The position numbers and the translations under genes are program-made. Shown here one piece after another: positions 16,794-25,692 of a stretch of DNA of 64,000 nt. Under the pieces are notes generated by a model, which saw only the letters and a list, made by a program, of their open reading frames with translations, did no database searches and was not told the origin of the DNA. Source of the stretch: an uncultured Roseburia sp. (GTDB taxonomy: Bacteria > Bacillota > Clostridia > Lachnospirales > Lachnospiraceae); the NCBI GenBank assembly GCA_947642555.1, contig CANRSX010000011.1:1-64000 (forward strand). Reading direction: 5' to 3'. Position 1 is the stretch's first letter, and every line of letters starts with the position of its first letter.

Positions 16794-18494
16794 TCACCCG
16801 ATCAGACAGGTTTTTCCCTGAAAGGCAAATCCGTATTTCCGTATCTGCTCCGGGGCAAATCCCTCCGCGACAAGCTCCGCCTCGTACTGCTTTTCTTTGA
16901 TCTGGGCGTGGGCGTTTGCAAGAGTATCCTCCAGTGTTTCCTCATCCTCATAAGGATTTCTCACCTTAAACTCAAAGATAAACGCTTTTTGGGTTCTGTC
17001 AGACGGCTTCATCATCACATCATAGCGGCCGTATCCGCTCTCGCGATTGGAGCTGATCCTGTACTGACCCGCGAGATTCACCACCATACCGAGCACAAAG
17101 CCGTGATAAAAACGCTCCGGCTCTGTTTCCTCCGAAGGTTTCGTTCCACTGTCAAAAAAGCTGAAGGTCGTCAGCGCCACTTTATTCATAAACGCATTCA
17201 TCATACGCACGTCATCATTTAACAATGCTTTGATGAATTCACTGCAGGCTGTCTTTGCGCTGCCCGAAAACCATCCTCTGACCATATTCTCAAACAGACC
17301 TGTCGTCTCCATGTTCGTGAGCGCCAGCGTATACACTTTCTTTTTACGCACCCCGACACGATCAAGCCTCTGTATCTTTAAATATCCGGTTGCAAGCAGA
17401 AGGCTCCAGATGGCGCTTTCATCACCGTCCAGCTGATCAAACACGATCTGTTCGTCGAGTTCTGTCACAAAGCTCCTTCCCTGCAGTAGATCCTCCATCG
17501 TCTGTTTGACACTGGAATTTCCCGTCCGCATCAGTGAATTCACAAGTCCGTTTCCGCTCGTATTCGCCCAGTATGCCTCATATCTTCCCTTTTTTGCGAT
17601 AAAGGAAGTGATGGACCAGGGATTATAGATATCCGTATGCGTCCCAAAGGTGAATCCGTCATACCACTGCTTCACCGTCTGTTTTTCCACACCAAGCCCC
17701 GCATAATCCAGCGCCCGGAAAACTTCTTCCTCCGTAAACCCAAATGATGTGGCATATTCGTCCGATGTCGTTGTAATCACGTCCAGATTGTTCAGATCCG
17801 AAAATACGCTCTCTTTTGAAATTCTTGTAATACCCGTGATAACGCCCCTGCCAAGCCAGGGATTTGTCTTAAATGTATTGTCAAAAAAGCCCCGGAAAAA
17901 ACGAACCGCTTCCTCCCAGTAACCGGAAAGCCATGCCTCCTGCATCGGCGTGTCATATTCGTCCAAAAGAACAATGACATCTTTCTGATAATACCGTTTC
18001 AGATAGCTACACAGGCGGTTTATGGCGATCAACACCTTTTCGTCCTTCATTTCGTCACTGACCGAAGAAAAATACGTTCGGTCATTTTCATCGAAAAGGT
18101 CTGATTTTATGATATCGCCATACCTGCCGTAGAGATCCGCGATAATCTGCTTTACCGCCGCCTTCATCCCGTTTATCGTGTCAGCCTTAATGCCGGCAAA
18201 GCTCAGAAAAATCACCGGGAAGGTTCCCTGCAGCTTCCGGCAGTCCTCCTCCTTCCAGATGGATAGCTCCTCAAACAGATCGCTCCGGCCTTCGTATTCC
18301 CTGGAGAAAAAACATTCCAGCATACTCATGTTGAGCGTTTTTCCAAAACGGCGCGGGCGCGTGATCAGCGTCACCGTCGAGCCGTTCTCCCACCACTCTC
18401 TGATGAAATCTGTCTTGTCGATATAAAATCTTCCCTGTCCGGCCAGCCGGTCGAACCTCTGCTCGCCGATCTTTACCCGTACGCCGTCCGCCAT
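16794..18494 (-). CDS. AAA-ATPase-like / PD-(D/E)XK nuclease-like protein
   Basis: 566 residues, start ATG after GGAGG. The N-terminal AAA-like domain (AAA-ATPase_like, PF09820 type) has [21 protein letters not shown] as a modified P-loop, and [16 protein letters not shown] as Walker B. The C-terminal PD-(D/E)XK-type domain (PDDEXK_9) includes RYDVMMKPSD and FIFEFKV, where the E-x-K pair is intact. This family (formerly DUF1703) is highly expanded in gut Lachnospiraceae and Bacteroidetes; its function is unknown. Two related sequences occur in the window, 35479-37209 (intact) and 63264-63680 (dead). Confidence 0.85.
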   Translation of the reverse strand: MADGVRVKIGEQRFDRLAGQGRFYIDKTDFIREWWENGSTVTLITRPRRFGKTLNMSMLECFFSREYEGRSDLFEELSIWKEEDCRKLQGTFPVIFLSFAGIKADTINGMKAAVKQIIADLYGRYGDIIKSDLFDENDRTYFSSVSDEMKDEKVLIAINRLCSYLKRYYQKDVIVLLDEYDTPMQEAWLSGYWEEAVRFFRGFFDNTFKTNPWLGRGVITGITRISKESVFSDLNNLDVITTTSDEYATSFGFTEEEVFRALDYAGLGVEKQTVKQWYDGFTFGTHTDIYNPWSITSFIAKKGRYEAYWANTSGNGLVNSLMRTGNSSVKQTMEDLLQGRSFVTELDEQIVFDQLDGDESAIWSLLLATGYLKIQRLDRVGVRKKKVYTLALTNMETTGLFENMVRGWFSGSAKTACSEFIKALLNDDVRMMNAFMNKVALTTFSFFDSGTKPSEETEPERFYHGFVLGMVVNLAGQYRISSNRESGYGRYDVMMKPSDRTQKAFIFEFKVRNPYEDEETLEDTLANAHAQIKEKQYEAELVAEGFAPEQIRKYGFAFQGKTCLIG

Positions 18495-18591
18495 ATCCGC
18501 ACCTCCGATCGCCCCTCCGGGCGTTCCTGACACCGTTCGCACTGTGCCTCTGTCCCTATTTTACGGTTTTATCGAAAGTTTTGCAAATAAA

Positions 18592-19974
18592 TTATTTCCC
18601 CTCCAGCGGGTTCCACGTCCCTCTGCGGTACGTGATAAAAAACAGGACGAACAGCAGCAGATTATGGCCGATCATGCAGGCCCAGGCGGAAATCAGGCCG
18701 CCCCCGAAACACTGCGTGCAGACAAAGGTCCCCACGATCCGCACCAGCCACATGCCCGTGATGTTAAAGAGAAACGGCAGCCTGGTCTGGCCCACGCCCA
18801 TTAAAAAGCCCTCGACGATAATCGAAAACCCGTAAAACGGCTCCGAGACCGCCACCATCCGAAGCACCGTCGCCCCAAGCGTGACGACGGTATCGCTTTT
18901 CGAAAAGATGCGCATCAGCCCGGGGGCCGCGAGAAACAGGCAGGCGCCGGAGACGATCATCAGCGCGATCTCTAACGGGATAAACATGGACGCCAGGCGC
19001 TTCATCCGCTTCTGATCCTTTGCGCCGTACGCGTTGCCGGCCAGGGTGGCCGCGGCGGTCTGCATGCCGTAGCCCGGGATGTAAAACGCGGACTCCACGG
19101 TGTTTGCAATGGTATGCGCCGCAGTCGCCACCTCCCCCAGGGAATTGATCATCGAGGCAAACGCCACATAGCCGAGCGACGTGCCGAACCGCTGGAGCAT
19201 ATTGGGAATGGCGACCTGCAGACAGGGTTTTAAAATCTGCGGATCCGGGCGAAACTTCTGTCCGCGCGGCGATACCTTCGGATGCCTCCACACGACAACC
19301 GTAATGCATACGCCTCCCACTGTAAAGGCCACAGCGCTTGCCGCCGCGGCTCCGATCACGCCAAGCCCTGCGCCCCACACCGGCAGTTCCCATGAAAACA
19401 AAGATACCGTGCGCGCCGGATAGATCAGCAGGAAATTTAAAACCACATTGATCAGGTTGACCGCCAGGCCGATCTTCATCGGCGTTTTGGTATCCCCCGC
19501 CGCCCGGAGCACCGTGCCGAAGAGAATGCTGGCCGTCCGCGGCAGCATCGGCAGATACAGGATCAGAAAATACCGGGCCGCCATCTGCTGTATCCCCGCG
19601 TCCACCTGCATCCACACCGGTACAAGCCCGCTCACGGAAACCGTCACCACGGTGAAAAACAGGCCCACTGCGACCGTAGTCAGAACTGACTGCGCCGCCG
19701 CGCGCTTTGCGTGATCCGTCTCCCCAGCCCCGAACGCCTTTGAGATATATGCGAGAAATCCCACGCTCATCGCGGAGATCGAGCTTCCCACCAGCCAGTT
19801 TACCGTGCTCGTCGCCCCCACCGCCGCGGTCGCCTGGGTCCCCAGCGCGCCCACCATGGCCGTATCGATATACTGCACCGCGGTCTGCATCAGCTGCTCT
19901 AACATCGTCGGCCAGGCCAGCGCCCAGATTGTAAGCAGCATCGCGCGGTCCATTGTCTTCTGCTTTCCCGTCAT
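18592..19974 (-). CDS. MATE-family multidrug/cation exporter
   Basis: About 460 residues, 12 predicted membrane segments. The N-terminal signature WPTMLEQLMQTAVQYIDTAM and repeated half-structure around residue 240 (LQVAIPNMLQRFGTSLGYVA) are typical of NorM/DinF-type MATE antiporters. The start at 19974 follows GAGGAAGAGGGG; an upstream ATG at 20046 after AGGAAA is possible. Stand-alone gene downstream of the GH36 operon; the substrate cannot be predicted. Confidence 0.9.
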   Translation of the reverse strand: MTGKQKTMDRAMLLTIWALAWPTMLEQLMQTAVQYIDTAMVGALGTQATAAVGATSTVNWLVGSSISAMSVGFLAYISKAFGAGETDHAKRAAAQSVLTTVAVGLFFTVVTVSVSGLVPVWMQVDAGIQQMAARYFLILYLPMLPRTASILFGTVLRAAGDTKTPMKIGLAVNLINVVLNFLLIYPARTVSLFSWELPVWGAGLGVIGAAAASAVAFTVGGVCITVVVWRHPKVSPRGQKFRPDPQILKPCLQVAIPNMLQRFGTSLGYVAFASMINSLGEVATAAHTIANTVESAFYIPGYGMQTAAATLAGNAYGAKDQKRMKRLASMFIPLEIALMIVSGACLFLAAPGLMRIFSKSDTVVTLGATVLRMVAVSEPFYGFSIIVEGFLMGVGQTRLPFLFNITGMWLVRIVGTFVCTQCFGGGLISAWACMIGHNLLLFVLFFITYRRGTWNPLEGK

Positions 19975-20125
19975 TCCCCTCTTCCTCTCTTTCGGATCCT
20001 GTGATGTCTGGCGGGGCACAAAGTCATGTTTTTCCCCTGGCATCATTTTCCTATTATAGACGGTAATGCATAAAATCACAAGAGTCAGACTGCGGCGGTG
20101 GAAGGGGCTGCCAAAAATTCCTGTC

Positions 20126-21724
20126 CTACGCCAGCCATGTCAGATCATGCCGTGCTCCCCGGTACTCTTCATACCAGTTATACCGGTACTCCTTTCCACG
20201 AAAAGAAAAACCGGACGGAACCGCTGTATACAGCCAGTCGGTTATCACTGCCCCCTCATCCGGACGGACACTGCAGGCAGTCTGAAAAATATCATGCAGT
20301 CTCTGTTCCCCGGCCATCTGAAGGATCCCCGGTGTCACCGACGCGAAAACCGCAGCGCCCGTCATGGCGGCAGCGTTCAGGAACTCAAAATTCAGCTTTT
20401 CCGAAACCTGACCGGTAAATGCCGCGCAGTCCGGATCCGCAATGTAAAAGGCTTTGTTCTGTGTCATCCGCATCATGCTGTGTATCCCGTATCTTCTCGT
20501 CCATTCAAAGCTTCTGCCGCTCGTGTCATTGCCGATTCGCTGAAGCGGATGAATTCCGGCCACAAGATGTCCCACGGTATTACAGCCAAGGATCAGCGCA
20601 TCCTCCCCTGCCGCTTCCTGAATCAGCGCATAAAGCTCCCGCAGGATCTGCGCATTCGTTTTCGTCCTGTCATAAAAATGTTCCGGCATCTCCCCGCAGA
20701 GCTCTTCTCCGAACAGATCATAGCATGTAAAATCATGCTTGATCAGTTCATACCCCCAGCCCCGGATCCGCCTGATATCCTCCGCGATTTTCTCTTTTGA
20801 AAAAGGATGGGAGGGATCCAGGACAATCCCCGTTTTCTGCGCGTGGCTGTCATAGACGGCCTCTGACGGCACATGCGATATGGTGAGCAGCGGACGCATC
20901 CAGATCCCCGCCCGGCAGCCCGTCGCATGAATCTGTTCCGCCGTCCGCTGCATCGAGACAAACTGCTCGTTCGACCGGCTCCACGGCCCGCCGTTATAGT
21001 ATCCTCTCACATGAGAAACCTGCCACCCGTCGTCAATCATCATAAATGGCCACACCGGCAGATCTGCCGTGAGCGCTCCCAGATACCCGGCTTCCCTTAA
21101 CACCGTCCGCTCATCCGTATCTCCGTAGGCCCAGTACCAGTTATTAAACCCATATACCGGCAGATCGGGCAGCTTTGGCGCATCGCACATTCTCCCACAG
21201 AATGCACGCGCTGTCAGATAGGGATCCACACCGGCATTCCCTCTCTGACAGATCACCTCCCCGCAGAGCAGCTCCTCCGCGACGGTACCGCCAGCCCCAT
21301 TCCCTGTGTCAAGCAGCAGCGTAATTCCAAACGGATCGGTATACCAGAAGGCAATGCTGTTTCCTCCCGTCTTAACGCCATAGCTGTGCAGGCATTCGCC
21401 ATCATTTGTAAAAAAATACCACGGAAGCCTCTGGTGCGGATTCATGGCATGCCACACGGCATCCCCGGGGCCGCAACGCTCCACGGCATCGCCGAGCACT
21501 GCCACGACTCCCGACAAATCCCCGTCAAACCGCAGCCTGACCGACCGGACCGCATCCCCGTTTGGATACAGCCACACGCCAAGCACCCCGTCCTCCACGG
21601 TAAACTTCACCTCTGCCCGCACCGGATTCTCCACCCCGGCCTCCTCATACCGAAGCGGAGAGGTCTCCGTCTGAATCTTTACATCATCCGGCAGACGAAT
21701 GATATCGACAAATGTCTCCTTCAT
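20126..21724 (-). CDS. GH36-type alpha-galactosidase-like hydrolase
   Basis: A 532-residue cytoplasmic (no signal peptide) glycoside hydrolase of clan GH-D. The central barrel shows PFMMIDDGWQ, RAGIWMRPLL and ELIKHDFTCYD, where the Asp after KH is the likely nucleophile. GNDTSGRSFEW holds the likely acid/base Asp. It resembles GH36/melibiase but is shorter, lacking most of the N-terminal beta domain. The ATG overlaps the stop of the nitrilase-family gene. Last gene of the operon that begins near 34.2 kb. Exact linkage unknown. Confidence 0.8.
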   Translation of the reverse strand: MKETFVDIIRLPDDVKIQTETSPLRYEEAGVENPVRAEVKFTVEDGVLGVWLYPNGDAVRSVRLRFDGDLSGVVAVLGDAVERCGPGDAVWHAMNPHQRLPWYFFTNDGECLHSYGVKTGGNSIAFWYTDPFGITLLLDTGNGAGGTVAEELLCGEVICQRGNAGVDPYLTARAFCGRMCDAPKLPDLPVYGFNNWYWAYGDTDERTVLREAGYLGALTADLPVWPFMMIDDGWQVSHVRGYYNGGPWSRSNEQFVSMQRTAEQIHATGCRAGIWMRPLLTISHVPSEAVYDSHAQKTGIVLDPSHPFSKEKIAEDIRRIRGWGYELIKHDFTCYDLFGEELCGEMPEHFYDRTKTNAQILRELYALIQEAAGEDALILGCNTVGHLVAGIHPLQRIGNDTSGRSFEWTRRYGIHSMMRMTQNKAFYIADPDCAAFTGQVSEKLNFEFLNAAAMTGAAVFASVTPGILQMAGEQRLHDIFQTACSVRPDEGAVITDWLYTAVPSGFSFRGKEYRYNWYEEYRGARHDLTWLA

Positions 21725-22641
21725 TTTATCACCTCTCTGCTGCTTTGTCCCGCCTTCGGCATTTCCGCCGGCAGACTTCCCTCATAGATTTCTTCCCAGG
21801 AACGGATATCCGCCGCCTCCTCCAGAATCCCCTGATAAGCCTTCTGAAATCTGCATTTTTTCAGATATTCCCGCAGATTCTCACGCTGTCCCGGCACCGC
21901 CATCGTATTTGTGACGACCTTCCTGGCCAGATCCGCCTCCACGACCAGGTGCGACGGATACGAGGACAGGCGGTGGAGCACCTCGCCGGACGGCGATACA
22001 AGTCCGCTGTAAGCGATCTCCGGTCGACGGTCAATCTGACAGGTCGCGATATGAAGACAGTTGTCGATCGCCCGGGCGCGCAATCTGATCTCCCACTGCG
22101 GAAGCAGCGTGTCGCCGTACAGCGGGTACAGGATCAGCTCTGCTCCCCGATTTCCGAGAATCCGCGCAGATTCAGGAAAATAGTTGTCAAAGCAGATCAT
22201 AATCCCCACCCTGCCGAAATCCAGATCAAACACCGGAAAATCCTCTCCGTGGGACAGCCCCATGACGAGCTCGCTGCGGGTGAGATTCACCTTATGAAAC
22301 CGCCCGGCTTCGTCCCCGTTCCGGTCTAAGATATAAGAGCTGTTGTAAATCCTGCCGTCCTCCGTAATCTCATAATCCCACGGGACAAGGTACGCGCGAT
22401 ATTCCCTCGCAATGGCTCCGCAGCGTTTTTTCCAGCTCCTGTATGTCTCCCGAAGCTCAGCGGGACGGCGAAGGATGCTTCGATCCGGCACATGCTGGTA
22501 TGCCTCCGGAAAAAAAACCAGCTCCGCCCCTTCCTCGTAGCAGCGCCGTGCCATGTCCTCCAAAATATCAAGACGTTTGTCGTAATTATCCTCCTCACGC
22601 TGCTCCACCTGGATCAGCCCGATTTTTACCATTCTTCCCAT
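21721..22641 (-). CDS. Nitrilase-superfamily carbon-nitrogen hydrolase
   Basis: A 306-residue amidase of the C-N hydrolase family. The catalytic triad is visible: Glu in LVFFPEAYQH, Lys in RFHKVNLT and Cys in IMICFDNYFPES. Family members hydrolyse amides, nitriles or carbamoyl groups. Its place inside a glycan operon between DUF2264 and GH36 genes suggests removal of an amide-type substituent from a sugar or aglycone, but this is inference. RBS GGAGGAG lies just upstream. Confidence 0.88.
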   Translation of the reverse strand: MGRMVKIGLIQVEQREEDNYDKRLDILEDMARRCYEEGAELVFFPEAYQHVPDRSILRRPAELRETYRSWKKRCGAIAREYRAYLVPWDYEITEDGRIYNSSYILDRNGDEAGRFHKVNLTRSELVMGLSHGEDFPVFDLDFGRVGIMICFDNYFPESARILGNRGAELILYPLYGDTLLPQWEIRLRARAIDNCLHIATCQIDRRPEIAYSGLVSPSGEVLHRLSSYPSHLVVEADLARKVVTNTMAVPGQRENLREYLKKCRFQKAYQGILEEAADIRSWEEIYEGSLPAEMPKAGQSSREVIK

Positions 22642-22663
22642 ATCATATCTCCTCCGCCTGATG

Positions 22664-24592
22664 TCACGATACTGTCATATCCACACTCCTGCTGACCTGC
22701 CCGTATGTCACAACGGCCGTCCCGTCCTTCCATGTGACAACAGGCGGCCGTTCTGGCATGATCCCGTCTGTCACATAATACACGACAGCCGCAAACAGAT
22801 ACTCCCCGGCCGGCAGAGCTTTCGTCTCATAGCACGGGTAAATGGCACGCGGCGCGAGCAGATGCATCCCCGGATGTACCGCGCGGCTGTCTTTTTTTAT
22901 CACAATTCTGTCCGAATCCCCGGCCGCTTCCGCCCGTCCTGCCGCAATCCCCCAGGCGTCAATCACGCTGATCTGCGCCCCGCAGCGGACCACCTCGTCT
23001 TCCGCCGTAAATCCGTCGTCCCGCAGCCCGACCGAAAATCCGCCCTCCACAACGCGGTAGCTCTGACTTAAGCAAAGCCTGTGAAGCCGCACATGGTACC
23101 CGTCCGCAAGCGGCAGAATCCAGGATGTAATCACGGTCTCTTTGTCATTGGAAAAAGGGATATGCCTGGAGATCAGAAGCTCCTCTGTGGTGTCAATCGT
23201 CTCGATCTCCTGCCGGTGCGATATCATCCGCCCGTCCGGCGTGCACAGAGAAATCATATTTTCCGAGGAAACCGTATCCCTCGTCGAGATGCTGTAGCCG
23301 GATCTCGCATTATAGGCAAACTTACTGTAATATCCCGCCATATCATTAAAACGCTTGCTAAAATACTTCTCCTGGTAATAATGAATGGAATTATTATACA
23401 GGGTAACCCCGTTATGCGGATTTCCCTCCACCACCACACCGATCCCCTCCACCGGACACTGTATCAGAAACGGTTTCTTCTCGATCGGCAGCGGCTCCTC
23501 CTCACTCTGCCACAGCGCGCTCTCCTCCCCGTTTAACAGGCCAAGAAACCCCTGCGTATAACAGTAAACCGAGCCGTCCGACGTGTAATTTTCCACAAAG
23601 GGCAGCGCCTCATACAGGTAACCCGGCGGAAGCACGCCATCCGCCGTCGGAATGCTGTTCTCAAAAAAATAGCTGATGTTTCTCAATATGATACGCTTTG
23701 CCAGCCCTGTCTTTATCCGGCAGCCCGCTGCCGCCGCCAGTCCATAGGCTCCCGCCGCCGCAAAGCGGTAGCTGATCGAACGGCCATAGGCGCACATGCC
23801 GCCGTCCACATCGAAATAGTGGGCGAAAAACACGAGAAATTCCTCCGTTCTCCTCCGGTATACGCGGCAGCGCTCCTGATAATCCGTACGACTTTTGTCG
23901 CTGATCAGAATCCACAGCATGGGATACGTGTGATGCGCCCATGCCTCATAATAATCAAAACGGCCGAATTCCCCGTCGCTGTACCAGCCGTGATCCACAT
24001 ACAGGCCGTCAAGTACCGCAAATCCACGGGCGATATCGTCATCCGCGCCGCTGCAGTCATAACCGAGATAACGGAGTACCTCGAGACAGAGGATCGGATA
24101 CCAGTAATGATTGTTCGGCCAGGAATGGCGGATCGCATAAAAAGACCACCTCCGGATCCAGTCCGCAATCTGATCCTGCTGCTCCTTTGTCAGGATATCC
24201 CAGAGAAGCTCCTTTGCAAACCGGACGGCAATCAGATACCCGGCGATCTCGGTGACGGCCTGATTGGCAAATACCTCTCTGTCATAATCCGTGACATTGC
24301 GGTCAAACCGCCGCTCCGAGAACGGATCCGTCCCCTCCGTCATCAGCTCTGCATAAAAAGACGGAACATCCAGCCGTCTGCCGGCCACACAGATCGTCAT
24401 CTCACGCTCCAGAAGCAGCGGCGCAATCCCCCAAAGCGGGCGGAACAGCTCCTCCAGCATCGTACAGGAATAGCCGACGTGGTCGATTTTTACCGGTATC
24501 TCCCCGTTCTGATAGCGGCGGGCCGCCTTTTCAAGCATCGGTATATACAGGCTGTATGCCAGGTTCATCAGGTCCTGTCTGGTGTGCAGCAT
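22664..24592 (-). CDS. DUF2264-family protein
   Basis: About 642 residues, starting at ATG 24592 after AAAGGA. The N-terminal two-thirds is an alpha/alpha-barrel-like region with LYNN-rich segments, NNHYWYPILCLEVLRYLG, FDYYEAWAHH and the conserved YGRSISYRFAAAGAYG motif, matching the DUF2264 family. The C-terminal part is beta-rich. Members occur in carbohydrate-utilisation loci of plant-degrading bacteria and are suspected carbohydrate-active enzymes (hydrolase or lyase-like). No signal peptide, so it should act on imported oligosaccharides. Confidence 0.8.
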   Translation of the reverse strand: MLHTRQDLMNLAYSLYIPMLEKAARRYQNGEIPVKIDHVGYSCTMLEELFRPLWGIAPLLLEREMTICVAGRRLDVPSFYAELMTEGTDPFSERRFDRNVTDYDREVFANQAVTEIAGYLIAVRFAKELLWDILTKEQQDQIADWIRRWSFYAIRHSWPNNHYWYPILCLEVLRYLGYDCSGADDDIARGFAVLDGLYVDHGWYSDGEFGRFDYYEAWAHHTYPMLWILISDKSRTDYQERCRVYRRRTEEFLVFFAHYFDVDGGMCAYGRSISYRFAAAGAYGLAAAAGCRIKTGLAKRIILRNISYFFENSIPTADGVLPPGYLYEALPFVENYTSDGSVYCYTQGFLGLLNGEESALWQSEEEPLPIEKKPFLIQCPVEGIGVVVEGNPHNGVTLYNNSIHYYQEKYFSKRFNDMAGYYSKFAYNARSGYSISTRDTVSSENMISLCTPDGRMISHRQEIETIDTTEELLISRHIPFSNDKETVITSWILPLADGYHVRLHRLCLSQSYRVVEGGFSVGLRDDGFTAEDEVVRCGAQISVIDAWGIAAGRAEAAGDSDRIVIKKDSRAVHPGMHLLAPRAIYPCYETKALPAGEYLFAAVVYYVTDGIMPERPPVVTWKDGTAVVTYGQVSRSVDMTVS

Positions 24593-24621
24593 CGGAATCA
24601 TCCTTTCTTTCTGGTCGTATT

Positions 24622-25692
24622 TTAAGGTTTCTGCGGCGGATAGCAGACGAGGACATCGCACTGCCGGAGCCGAACCTTCGTATCGCATGGAATGAAATAT
24701 CGGTCGCCGCGCTTCAGCAAAACCTCCCGCTGCTCCAAAGCGGATGAACCGCCCGCAGTATCCGCAGAATCCCCGCAGGTAAAACAGGTGAGACTGCCGG
24801 TCCCGGCAAGCGCGATCAGCGTGACAAACGTATCCTGACAGATCACGGTGTCTCCCCGGATCCGGCTGAGCGCAAAGTGGCGGGTGTCCTCATATGTAAC
24901 CAGCTCTGTCCGCGTGCAGGCAGGCGTCCGGATCACGGGATGATGCAGAAAATACCGGTTCTGAATCTGCGTGCGGGTACGCGGCGTATAGTCAAAGCAC
25001 TCCAGCATCCGTTCCTCACCGATGCCATAGTGAATCTGCTGCGGTGTCAGCATTTCTCCCGCAGCGGTTATCGTTTCCGCGCGCAGGGTATAATCGGAGG
25101 GCTGCTGTATCTCTAACAGAAAACAGCCTTCCCCGATCGCATGCGGCATTCCGCCCTCTACGAGAATCGTGTCGCCGCGCCTGACTTCAAACGCATGCAT
25201 GGCATGAAGCATCCCGGCGACATCCTGCCGATAGAAAAGGCTGCTCCAGATCTCCTTCGTCACCCACTCCTGAAAGCCCAGATAGATAACGGGCGGCTTC
25301 GGCAGGTCATCGCGCGTCTGTAAAATATACCAGCACTCTGTCTTGCCGTAACGGCTGCCAAAAAAGCGCCCGGCATACGCATCGGTGGGATGTACCTGGA
25401 TGCCCAGTCTCTCACCGCTGTCCAGCAGCTTGACCAGCACACCGGGCTCTGTCCTGCCCGCTCCAAAATCAGAAGCTTCTGTCACATCCGTGATCAGACG
25501 CCCGCCCTCCACCCTTGTGATTCCTTCTTTTTCCATGTGGATTTTATTTTTTGCCTCCGTAAAGGAGGAGATCCAGTCCTCCGGTGCGAAGGAGTCCTCC
25601 GGATGCTCCTTTCCCAGGAATTCCTCCAGCAGCCTGCCGCCGCGGTAGGTACGGTTTACACGGGTCTCCAGTTCTCTGATCGGCTGTCTCAT
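24622..25692 (-). CDS. manA: Type I mannose-6-phosphate isomerase
   Basis: A 356-residue cupin-fold zinc enzyme interconverting mannose 6-phosphate and fructose 6-phosphate. Zinc and active-site motifs are present: GIQVHPTD (QxHP), KTECWYIL (Glu ligand) and GGMPHAIGEG (His). Similar PMI-like proteins in glycan operons may act on other phosphorylated or free aldoses, so the physiological substrate is not certain. It overlaps the end of the GH42 gene by 4 nt. Confidence 0.85.
   Translation of the reverse strand: MRQPIRELETRVNRTYRGGRLLEEFLGKEHPEDSFAPEDWISSFTEAKNKIHMEKEGITRVEGGRLITDVTEASDFGAGRTEPGVLVKLLDSGERLGIQVHPTDAYAGRFFGSRYGKTECWYILQTRDDLPKPPVIYLGFQEWVTKEIWSSLFYRQDVAGMLHAMHAFEVRRGDTILVEGGMPHAIGEGCFLLEIQQPSDYTLRAETITAAGEMLTPQQIHYGIGEERMLECFDYTPRTRTQIQNRYFLHHPVIRTPACTRTELVTYEDTRHFALSRIRGDTVICQDTFVTLIALAGTGSLTCFTCGDSADTAGGSSALEQREVLLKRGDRYFIPCDTKVRLRQCDVLVCYPPQKP

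Noticed and set aside
18543-18591. Terminator between the MATE and AAA/PD-(D/E)XK genes
   Set aside because: No stable stem with a T run is visible in this gap.
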